Positions 6,627 through 13,459 of a stretch of DNA of 13,821 bases are shown here, piece after piece. Below the pieces are notes generated by a model that searched no databases, was not told the origin of the DNA, and was given only the letters and a program-made list of their open reading frames with translations. The position numbers and the translations under genes were made by a program. The stretch is from positions 1 through 13,821 of the forward strand of contig DAOWAL010000018.1 of the NCBI GenBank assembly GCA_030634615.1, in the 5' to 3' direction. The stretch's first letter is position 1. Each line of letters begins with the position of its first letter. The stretch comes from Candidatus Aenigmatarchaeota archaeon (GTDB taxonomy: Archaea; Aenigmatarchaeota; Aenigmatarchaeia; QMZP01; QMZT01).

Positions 6627-7634
6627 ATGAAAGAATATACAATACAAGACATGGAAGGTAATGACGTCCTGATAACAGGAGGTCTTGGATTTCTAGGCAG
6701 TAATATAGCTAACAGGCTTGTAACATTAGGAGCAAATGTAACAATTGCAACAAGAAGTGAAAATAAAATCAGAAATATTAAAGGAATAGAAAAACAGGTA
6801 AAATTAATCAAAGGTGACATAACTGATAAAATTTTTGTGAAAAACTGCGTAAAGGGAAAGGATATAATTTTCCATCTCGCGGGGCAAACAAGTCATATAA
6901 CATCAATGGAAAATCCACATAAAGATATAGAAACAAATTGTATAGGGACCATGAATGTTCTCGAAGCGTGTAGATCTGTAAACGACAACGCAAAAATAGT
7001 ATTCCCAGGAACTACAGGGCAAGTAGGTGAAATTGATAAAAAAAACCTTCCTCTAAAAGAAAATATAAGAGATATGCCAATGACAGTATATGATGCTGAC
7101 AAACTAGCATCTGAAAAATATCTCATGGTTTACAACAGGGCTTACGGGATGAGAACAGTGTCATTAAGACTTGCGACCATATACGGTGATAGACAAGAAG
7201 TTACAAGTGGAAGATACGGTATAACCAATATGTTCATAAAAAGAGCAATGTGCAATGAGATTATAACGGTATATGGTAATGGGTCATTTCTAAGGGATTA
7301 CAATTATGTGGGTAATGTTGTCGATGCTTTCTTACTTTCTTCGCAAACAGAAAAAACCAACGGCGAGTATTTCAACATTGGTTCCAATACATCGACAAAG
7401 TTCATAGACATGGTAAAAATGATAATAAAAAATGTTAAAGAGATCACAGGCAAGGAAGGAGTGTTCAAATTCGTGCCATGGCCAGAGAATTCTAAGAAAA
7501 TAGATGTCGGTGACATGGTGGTGGATTACAGTAAATTTAATGAATTCACAGGATGGTATCCTAAAGTCGATTTAAATGAAGGTATTAAAAAAACAGTGGA
7601 ATTTTATAAAGACAGGTTAGATGATTACATATGA
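6627..7634 (+). CDS. NAD-dependent epimerase/dehydratase (extended SDR), paralogue A
   Basis: This 335-residue extended short-chain dehydrogenase/reductase acts on nucleotide sugars. It has a Rossmann motif GGLGFLGSN (18-26) and a catalytic YDADK (155-159). The usual 'ST--VYG' active-site segment is replaced by GTTGQVG (128-134), and AGQTSH-TSMENP precedes it. It also has a FVPWPE segment near the C-terminus. Together these place it with a subgroup seen in archaeal and bacterial glycan loci whose reaction is mostly undefined; 4-epimerase activity on an NDP-sugar is a guess. The ATG at 6627 is preferred over the in-frame GTG at 6618 because GAGGTG (6613-6618) is a good ribosome site eight bases away. 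It is clearly paralogous to the next gene, whose ATG overlaps its stop by four bases. Confidence 0.88.
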   Translation: MKEYTIQDMEGNDVLITGGLGFLGSNIANRLVTLGANVTIATRSENKIRNIKGIEKQVKLIKGDITDKIFVKNCVKGKDIIFHLAGQTSHITSMENPHKDIETNCIGTMNVLEACRSVNDNAKIVFPGTTGQVGEIDKKNLPLKENIRDMPMTVYDADKLASEKYLMVYNRAYGMRTVSLRLATIYGDRQEVTSGRYGITNMFIKRAMCNEIITVYGNGSFLRDYNYVGNVVDAFLLSSQTEKTNGEYFNIGSNTSTKFIDMVKMIIKNVKEITGKEGVFKFVPWPENSKKIDVGDMVVDYSKFNEFTGWYPKVDLNEGIKKTVEFYKDRLDDYI

Positions 7635-8593
7635 ATTATGAAGGTAAAAACGTGCTGATAACAGGCGGACTAGGAGCAGTTGGCAGTAATCTTGCAATGA
7701 AGCTCAATGAGTCTAAAGCCAACGTCACAATACTTGATAACATGTTGGAAGGATCCGGAGCCAACATGGATAATATATGTGAGATAAAAGACAATGTAAA
7801 AGTTATAATAGGTGATATAAGGAATGAAAAAGATGTTATTAAATCCATCAAGGATCAGGAAATAATATTCAACTGTGCAGCGCAAATAAGCCATGTGGCT
7901 TCAATGGAAAACCCTTACCTGGATATTGATATAAATCTAAAAGGGACCCTTGTTCTACTTGAAACCTGCAGAAAAATGAATGACAAAGTAAAAATAGTAT
8001 ATACTGGAACAAGAGGACAAATCGGTCCTCTGAAAAAATTACCTGCTGATGAAACTCACATAGATAACCCAACAGACATATACGGTGTAAACAAATTAAC
8101 AGCTGAAAACTACCATCTCATATACAATAAGGTTTACGGTATAAAGTCATGTTCCATAAGAATGGTAAACACTTTTGGACCAAGAGCACAGATAGACCAT
8201 CCAAGACATAGTATAGTCAACTGGCTCATAGGAATGGCTATACGTGACCAGACAATAACTGTTTACGGAGATGGAAAGCAAAAAAGGGATTGTAACTACA
8301 TGATGGATGCTGTGGAAGCTATTCTAATGGCAGGGTCAAGTGAAAAAACAAACGGCAAATTTTACAATCTGGGTTCTGGGAATCCTCTCCCATTTGTAGA
8401 GATTGTGAAAAAGATTATAGAAGTTGCAGGTACAGGAACATGGAAATCCGTGCCATGGCCAAAAGAGAGGAAGAATATTGAAGTCGGGGATTCTTCCCTT
8501 TCATATGAAAGTATAAAGAATGATCTCGGGTGGGAACCGAAAACGAGTCTTGAGGATGGTCTGAGAAAGACAATAAACTTTTATAGGAGATAA
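7631..8593 (+). CDS. NAD-dependent epimerase/dehydratase (extended SDR), paralogue B
   Basis: This 320-residue protein resembles the preceding gene along its whole length: GGLGAVGSN (12-20), AAQISHVASMENP (83-95), GTRGQIG (126-132) in place of the usual 'ST--VYG', YGVNK (151-155) and a shared VPWP motif followed by I-VGD near the C-terminus. The pair looks like an old tandem duplication, since protein motifs are kept while DNA has diverged. Differences at the end of the first Rossmann helix and around the active site suggest different substrates or steps, for example a 4-keto reduction and an epimerisation, though this is inference. It is coupled to its upstream paralogue by an ATGA overlap and to the next gene by a two-base gap. 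Confidence 0.88.
   Translation: MNYEGKNVLITGGLGAVGSNLAMKLNESKANVTILDNMLEGSGANMDNICEIKDNVKVIIGDIRNEKDVIKSIKDQEIIFNCAAQISHVASMENPYLDIDINLKGTLVLLETCRKMNDKVKIVYTGTRGQIGPLKKLPADETHIDNPTDIYGVNKLTAENYHLIYNKVYGIKSCSIRMVNTFGPRAQIDHPRHSIVNWLIGMAIRDQTITVYGDGKQKRDCNYMMDAVEAILMAGSSEKTNGKFYNLGSGNPLPFVEIVKKIIEVAGTGTWKSVPWPKERKNIEVGDSSLSYESIKNDLGWEPKTSLEDGLRKTINFYRR
8585..8590 (+). promoter_or_regulatory. Shine-Dalgarno site deciding the start at 8596
   Basis: AGGAGA sits five bases before ATG 8596, inside the end of the previous gene. It supports 8596 over the in-frame ATG at 8608 (MNILVTGG). Confidence 0.6.
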
Positions 8594-8595
8594 TC

Positions 8596-9540
8596 ATGTC
8601 TAAAAATATGAACATTCTTGTAACAGGCGGACTGGGACACATAGGATCAAAACTCATAGTGGAACTGTCAAAAAGAAAAGACGTCAGCAAGATCGTTATT
8701 CTGGATAATCTCCACACGCAAAGATATTGTAGCCTCATGAATCTCCCCGATAATGTTAAATATCGCTTCATAGAGGGTGATGTTATAAATGAAAACGATC
8801 TTAAAAATGCCATAAGAAATGTTGATATTATCATACACCTTGCAGCTATAACGAATGCCCCAGAGACCATGAAATTTCCCGAACTGACAAAAAAGGTCAA
8901 TTATGATTCAGTTAAAATGATGCTGGAAATCGCTAAGAAAGAAGGTGTTAAGAAATTCTTCTTCCCTTCGACCACAAGTGTTTACGGTCATGCGCAGGGT
9001 ATGATCGATGAAAGTTACACTAAATGCAAACCCCTCACACCATATGCCGAATACAAGTTAAAGGCCGAGCAGGAAGTCATAAAAGCAAATGGGAACATGA
9101 AAACATGTGTAGCGAGGTTCGGAACAGTATACGGTTATAGTATAGGAATGAGGTTCCACACGGCTGTTAATAAATTTATTTTTCAGGCCATAAACAAACA
9201 ACCTATAACAGTGTGGGAAGACGCTTTAAATCAAAAAAGACCTTATCTTGATCTGGAAGATTCTATAAGATTCATACAGTTTTTCATGGATAATAATGAT
9301 GATGATTTCTTTGGGCGGGTTTATAATGTACTCACAGAGAATACGACCGTAAGAAATGTGATTAATATAATAAAGAAAAGTGCCAAAGATACCGAGATAA
9401 AGATGACGAAGAATCCAATACTCAATCAACAATCATATGAAATTGGAAGAAGTGAAATAGAAAAGATGGGTTTCACGTTCAAGGGGAATATGGATAATGG
9501 TATAAGTGAGACCATAAAGGCATTTTCATCATTTATCTAA
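8596..9540 (+). CDS. NAD-dependent epimerase/dehydratase (GalE/WcaG-like extended SDR)
   Basis: This 314-residue extended SDR has GGLGHIGS (11-18), HLAAITNAPETM (81-92), a conventional active site STTSVYG (125-131) and YAEYK (150-154, Tyr and Lys of the catalytic pair). Unlike the two upstream paralogues it keeps the 'SVYG' segment and lacks the VPWP tail motif, so it is a separate lineage. It could be a nucleotide-sugar 4-epimerase, 4-keto-reductase or dehydratase; the motifs do not decide. As the only extended SDR here with a classical active site apart from RfbB, it is a candidate for the final reduction of a keto-sugar. It ends the plus-strand run, and its 3' end overlaps the convergent cupin gene by 12 bases. 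Confidence 0.87.
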   Translation: MSKNMNILVTGGLGHIGSKLIVELSKRKDVSKIVILDNLHTQRYCSLMNLPDNVKYRFIEGDVINENDLKNAIRNVDIIIHLAAITNAPETMKFPELTKKVNYDSVKMMLEIAKKEGVKKFFFPSTTSVYGHAQGMIDESYTKCKPLTPYAEYKLKAEQEVIKANGNMKTCVARFGTVYGYSIGMRFHTAVNKFIFQAINKQPITVWEDALNQKRPYLDLEDSIRFIQFFMDNNDDDFFGRVYNVLTENTTVRNVINIIKKSAKDTEIKMTKNPILNQQSYEIGRSEIEKMGFTFKGNMDNGISETIKAFSSFI

Positions 9541-9960
9541 TTCTTTGGCTTTTTCCGACCACACATCCCCAAAAAACATCGGATCTTTTCTTTCCGTGTC
9601 CTTTGGGTCAAATATAGTGTCCATCACGTGAACAATCAATGCTTCCTTTCCTATCGCCATGTAACCGTGCCATATACCGGGGGAAACTTTTATCATCACA
9701 TTGTGTTTTTCCCCGATAACATAAGTTTCTGTGTTCTTCCCGTCAGATACCCCATATACTATATTACCCTTAGCGCAAAGGGTATAATCAGTCTGTTTTT
9801 CGTGTCGATGCCATCCCTTTATCACCCCAGGATTGACAACAGAAATAAGTGTCTGGCCAAATGATCCACTGAAAATTTTATCGTCTTTTCTTAGACCTTC
9901 AAAAAGATAACCTCTACCATCTGAGTGTATTTTAAGTTCTTTAATTTCAACTCCTTTCAT
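9529..9960 (-). CDS. RmlC-like cupin (dTDP-4-dehydrorhamnose 3,5-epimerase family)
   Basis: This 143-residue single-domain cupin has SDGRGYLFE (13-21), a metal-free RmlC-style core GVIKGWHRHEKQTD (about 45-58) and PGIWHGY (94-100). RmlC enzymes epimerise C3 and C5 of dTDP-4-keto-6-deoxyglucose; the His in GWHRH aligns with the catalytic His of RmlC's 'GLHYQ'. It is shorter than classical RmlC (about 180 residues), and the usual late Tyr position reads HVMDTIFDPKD, so it may be a C3- or C5-only epimerase or an isomerase in an unusual sugar pathway. A GGGTGAT ribosome site (9972-9966) precedes the ATG by five bases. The upstream C-methyltransferase ends one base before it. This cupin plus C-methyltransferase pairing is typical of branched deoxysugar pathways. 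Confidence 0.82.
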   Translation of the reverse strand: MKGVEIKELKIHSDGRGYLFEGLRKDDKIFSGSFGQTLISVVNPGVIKGWHRHEKQTDYTLCAKGNIVYGVSDGKNTETYVIGEKHNVMIKVSPGIWHGYMAIGKEALIVHVMDTIFDPKDTERKDPMFFGDVWSEKAKELDK

Positions 9961-9961
9961 A

Positions 9962-11182
9962 TCATATCACCCTTGCAAAAGGTATGTGCACTATGAACTT
10001 AACTCCACTTTCCTTCTCTTTTTCCTTGATTTCCTTTGCATAATTCCATGCTAAAAGTATGGCATAATCCGGCGGGTTTTCATGAAATTCTTTCTCAGAC
10101 ACTATGGGTATGTGCATACCAGGACTATATAATCCTATTTTTGTCGGCGTGTTGTCTGATATATATTCCAAATCTTTAGCCGTTATTCCGCAATAGTTTA
10201 GTACTATTGTTCCCTTTGAAGATGCGGCATATCCTGTTATCCGTCTTCCTTCTGATTTAACTTTGTTCAAAAGCTCGACAAGCATTTTTTTTGATTTTTT
10301 AACATTTTCAGCGAAATTCTCGTATGTAGGGAATTTATATATCTTTTTTTCGCTCTCATTTTTCATAGCAACGCTAACTGAATTTTTGATTTCATAATCA
10401 CCGTCGTTACAAACGTAATACCTCATTGATCCACCATGAGTTGTTTGTCTTTCACAATCGAATATTGTCATACCGTACTGTGAAAAGAAGTTTTTAAGAG
10501 ATGTTAGAGAAAAGTAAAAAACGTGTTCGTCGTAAATTTGATCATAAGCATTCTTTTCTATTATATCTATTATATAAGGATCTTCAAAAACAAGCACACC
10601 TTTATCCTTAAGGAGCACTTTAACACCCTTCACAACCTCGTGGAATGCCTCTATATGGCACATCACATTTGCTGCATATATGACCTTTGCTTTTCCTTTT
10701 TCATTGACGATTTTCTCTGCCAATTTCTGGTCAAAGAAATTTGTAATAACATTTAATCCTCTATTACGAGCAGCCTCTGCTACATTATCAGATGGTTCAA
10801 CACCAAAAACATTGAATTTTCCCCTGTCAAAATTCTTGAGCATTATACCATCGTTGCATCCAATCTCGATCACAAGATCCCCGTCCTCAAGGAATCTTTC
10901 CGTGAGAAGGTCTGAATATTTTTTGAAATGGTCTTCCATTGTTTTGGACACAGACGAAAAGTAAGCATAATTATCGTTGAACATCATTGTTTTATCAACA
11001 GTGTCAATAAGCTGTACCATCTTACAGTTTTCACAAAATCCAACATTAAGTTCAAATTTATATTCATCGTTTTCAATGTTTTCTTTTTTTAGAAACGCAT
11101 TGGCTATTGGCATCATTCCGAGTGTGATGAACTCTTTCAGTGATTCTTCGCCGCAGAGTCTACATTTACAAACATTAGTCAT
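9962..11182 (-). CDS. Sugar C-methyltransferase (TylCIII/NovU-like, zinc-binding N-terminus)
   Basis: This 406-residue protein has the three-part layout of NDP-sugar C-methyltransferases. An N-terminal zinc-binding part has two CxxC pairs (C7/C10 and C50/C53) and LGMMPIANAF. A SAM-binding core has EIGCNDG (106-112). A C-terminal domain has GYAASSKGT and SDNTPTKIGLYSPGMHIPI. The active-site block after FEDPY reads YDEH (217-220), where most relatives have YHEH. By analogy with TylC3 the Tyr, Glu and last His are the catalytic ones and are kept; the middle His is Asp here. These enzymes add a methyl to C3 of a 4-keto-6-deoxy sugar nucleotide. The ATG at 11182 is preferred over a TTG at 11215, which would start inside the TATA box. 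It is probably co-transcribed with the cupin. Confidence 0.9.
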   Translation of the reverse strand: MTNVCKCRLCGEESLKEFITLGMMPIANAFLKKENIENDEYKFELNVGFCENCKMVQLIDTVDKTMMFNDNYAYFSSVSKTMEDHFKKYSDLLTERFLEDGDLVIEIGCNDGIMLKNFDRGKFNVFGVEPSDNVAEAARNRGLNVITNFFDQKLAEKIVNEKGKAKVIYAANVMCHIEAFHEVVKGVKVLLKDKGVLVFEDPYIIDIIEKNAYDQIYDEHVFYFSLTSLKNFFSQYGMTIFDCERQTTHGGSMRYYVCNDGDYEIKNSVSVAMKNESEKKIYKFPTYENFAENVKKSKKMLVELLNKVKSEGRRITGYAASSKGTIVLNYCGITAKDLEYISDNTPTKIGLYSPGMHIPIVSEKEFHENPPDYAILLAWNYAKEIKEKEKESGVKFIVHIPFARVI

Positions 11183-11204
11183 GAAAAAACCTTGCAATGT
11201 AAAG

Positions 11205-11212
11205 TTTATAAA
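11205..11212 (-). promoter_or_regulatory. Archaeal-type TATA box in the divergent intergenic region
   Basis: TTTATAAA, a perfect palindrome, is centred 26-27 bases upstream of the minus-strand ATG at 11182. No clear ribosome site lies between (only AAGG), which suggests a leaderless C-methyltransferase transcript. Being palindromic, it might also serve the plus-strand aminotransferase, whose ATG is about 49 bases away. That gene has its own weaker AT-rich candidate (TTAATACTA, 11231-11239) and likewise no Shine-Dalgarno site. Confidence 0.5.
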
Positions 11213-11257
11213 CAATACTGTTGAAGATTCTTAATACTAATTAAATAATAGATACTT

Positions 11258-12361
11258 ATGATAATTCCATGTTTTGACCTTTCGAGGCAATATGATAGCA
11301 TCAAAGAAGAAGTGCAGAAATCGGTAAATGACGTTTTTGAAAGTGGCAGGTTTATCCTTGGTAAAAATGTCGAGGAATTTGAAAGGGAATTCTCTTCATA
11401 TATAGGTGTCAAACACGGGATAGGCGTGGGTAACGGAACTGATGCTCTTCATTTTGCACTCGTAGCTTCTGGTGTAGTTTTAAACGACGAAGTCATTGTT
11501 CCTTCTTATACTGCAACTCCAAGTGTTCTTGCAATATCTCACGCAGGAGCAAAACCCGTATTTGTCGACATAGAACCTGATTCATACTGTATGGACACTT
11601 CCCTTGTCGAGAAGGCCATAACAAAGAAAACAAAGGCTATAATGCCCGTTCATTTATATGGGCACCCTGTAGACATGAAAGCCGTGATGGAGATAGCTGA
11701 AAAGCATAGCTTGAAAGTAATAGAAGATGCATCACAGGCACACGGTACGGAATATAGAGGTAAAAAAGTTGGTTGTTTTGGTGATGCTGCATGTTTCAGT
11801 TTTTACCCGACAAAAAATCTTGGTTGTTTTGGTGATGGTGGAATGGTTGTAACCAACAATGAAAAAACGGAAAACTCTATAAGATTGATGAGAAACATGG
11901 GACAAGATGGAAAAGTTTATCATAGTTTATCAATAGGATTCAACAGCAGGCTTGATGAAATACAGGCAGCTATCCTCAAAGTTAAGCTGGCAAGACTCGA
12001 TCAAATGAACAATTCCCGGAGGGAGAATGCAAAGATTTACAATGATATTCTTGGTGATTCTGTAGTAACACCGGAGGAAAAAGAGTACGCTAAACACATA
12101 TACCATCTTTATGTGATAAGAACGAAAAATCGTGATAATGTTAGGGATTTTCTGAGTAAAAATTCTGTGATGACAGGAATACATTACTCGATTCCTGTTC
12201 ACCTCCAAAAAGCTTATATGAAAATTGGCCCAGGTAAAGGTAAGCTACCGGTAACGGAAAAATATGTTGATGAAATAATATCTCTTCCAATGTTTCCTGA
12301 GATCACAGGTGATGAAATAGAAAAGGTATCAGAATTAGTAAAAAAGGTTGTGAAATCATGA
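11258..12361 (+). CDS. DegT/DnrJ/EryC1 family sugar aminotransferase (PLP)
   Basis: This 367-residue fold-type I PLP enzyme has GNGTDAL (58-64, phosphate binding), VPVHLYGH-like IMPVHLYGH (128-136), VIEDASQAHG (154-163, Asp that binds the PLP nitrogen) and SFYPTKNLG (181-189). The Lys at 186 is the expected Schiff-base residue. The Lys matters: it marks a transaminase and argues against the RfbH/E1-type 3-dehydrases, which have His at that place. The likely reaction is transfer of an amino group from glutamate or glutamine to a 3- or 4-keto position of a dTDP- or CDP-keto-deoxysugar. No membrane segments are seen. It is divergent from the C-methyltransferase and converges on the GT4 gene with a six-base 3' overlap. 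It stands alone as a single-gene unit in this window. Confidence 0.93.
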   Translation: MIIPCFDLSRQYDSIKEEVQKSVNDVFESGRFILGKNVEEFEREFSSYIGVKHGIGVGNGTDALHFALVASGVVLNDEVIVPSYTATPSVLAISHAGAKPVFVDIEPDSYCMDTSLVEKAITKKTKAIMPVHLYGHPVDMKAVMEIAEKHSLKVIEDASQAHGTEYRGKKVGCFGDAACFSFYPTKNLGCFGDGGMVVTNNEKTENSIRLMRNMGQDGKVYHSLSIGFNSRLDEIQAAILKVKLARLDQMNNSRRENAKIYNDILGDSVVTPEEKEYAKHIYHLYVIRTKNRDNVRDFLSKNSVMTGIHYSIPVHLQKAYMKIGPGKGKLPVTEKYVDEIISLPMFPEITGDEIEKVSELVKKVVKS

Positions 12362-13459
12362 AATTTCTTCGTAAACCTTGAGTGTATCTTTAGCTCTTTT
12401 TTGCCAATCGTAATTTTCATTTGCAAACTTTTTTCCGTATTCGCCCATCCTTTTTCTGAGCTTTGGATTTTCAATTAGCGTATTTAAATTATCAACAAAC
12501 CCATCAATATTATCTGGTTCAGAGAGAAGTGAAGATTCACCTACTATTTTCTTTATTTCACTGAAATTGTACGAAACTATGGGTTTTCCCGCTGCCATGT
12601 ATTCGAAAAGTTTGACAGGGCACCAGTAAAATCCATATGTTTCAAGTGATTTGAATCTGTTCGTGTTGAAAGGTGCAATAAGGATATCTGATTGTGAAAG
12701 AACTGCCGGTATCTCAAAGTGGTTTAATCTACTTTCAAAAATCATGTTAGACGTTTTTTTCTTCTTAACTTCATTGAACAGTGGCCCTGACCCAACAAGG
12801 ATAAACACTGGTTCCAGCTCAGTATTGATTTTTTTGGATATTTCAGGTATATCCTGAACACCATGCCATTCCCTGAAAGCTCCCATAAATGTTATTATTG
12901 GTATATTTTTATCTACACTGTATCTTTTTCTGACATCAAAACTGTTATTGTTTTTCTCGAAAAAATTCGTATCTACACCGTTGGGTATGACAAATATTTT
13001 TCCGTTGTAGAACTTTGAAAGAATTTTTTTTAGCGTTTCAGTCTGAGTTATTATTGCATCAGCTTTCTTAAACTTCATTCTTATGAGCTTTGAAAAAATT
13101 CTACCCTTTGCACCAGAATGTATAACTAATGCAGGATCGTTAACTTCAAGAACGTATTTTTTATTCCCTATAAAAGAAAGGTCTATTGGATTGATGTGAA
13201 ACCTTTCGTGAATTATATCAAAATCCCTTATCTCATTCTTGATTTTTTTGAAGTCTTTGATCCCTCTTATTATGTTCTTGTTTTTCATGGAAGGGAGTGA
13301 TACAAATGATACTGGTATGTCATTGTTATCAGAGTTACCTGTTATGAAAAGTTTAACGTTAGTTATTTCAGACAAAGATTTGACTATGTTATAAGTGTGG
13401 ACAAACCCTGCATGCGGAGAACCGTATTCTTCACCAAGAGCAAGATATGCAATTTTCAT
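12356..13459 (-). CDS. Family 4 glycosyltransferase
   Basis: This 367-residue GT-B-fold enzyme has a glycine-bearing N-terminal segment SPHAGFVHT (14-22), IPNGVD (158-163), FMGAFREWHG (191-200), LVGSGPL (221-227) and KLFEYMAAGKPIVS (283-296), the sugar-nucleotide-binding 'E-x7-E-like' region of GT4 retaining glycosyltransferases. It is expected to act in the cytoplasm or at the membrane on a lipid-linked glycan; donor and acceptor are unknown. The ATG at 13459 is chosen because MKIAYLALG is the natural opening, an AAGGTG site (13473-13468) lies eight bases before it, and it overlaps the rfbF stop as TGATG. An upstream ATG at 13498 in frame would add 13 residues inside the rfbF coding region and is unlikely. 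Co-transcription and translational coupling with rfbF are inferred. Confidence 0.92.
   Translation of the reverse strand: MKIAYLALGEEYGSPHAGFVHTYNIVKSLSEITNVKLFITGNSDNNDIPVSFVSLPSMKNKNIIRGIKDFKKIKNEIRDFDIIHERFHINPIDLSFIGNKKYVLEVNDPALVIHSGAKGRIFSKLIRMKFKKADAIITQTETLKKILSKFYNGKIFVIPNGVDTNFFEKNNNSFDVRKRYSVDKNIPIITFMGAFREWHGVQDIPEISKKINTELEPVFILVGSGPLFNEVKKKKTSNMIFESRLNHFEIPAVLSQSDILIAPFNTNRFKSLETYGFYWCPVKLFEYMAAGKPIVSYNFSEIKKIVGESSLLSEPDNIDGFVDNLNTLIENPKLRKRMGEYGKKFANENYDWQKRAKDTLKVYEEIS

Noticed and set aside
8415..8900. A 161-codon open frame on the minus strand across the end of one epimerase and the start of the next.
   Set aside because: It lies opposite two genes with clear family motifs, shows no recognisable domain, and is best explained as a shadow of their codon pattern.
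11258..12361. Considered the PLP enzyme as an RfbH-type CDP-4-keto-6-deoxyglucose 3-dehydrase because rfbF is nearby.
   Set aside because: It has the Schiff-base Lys in SFYPTKNLG, is about 70 residues shorter than RfbH, and lacks the His substitution that defines that group.
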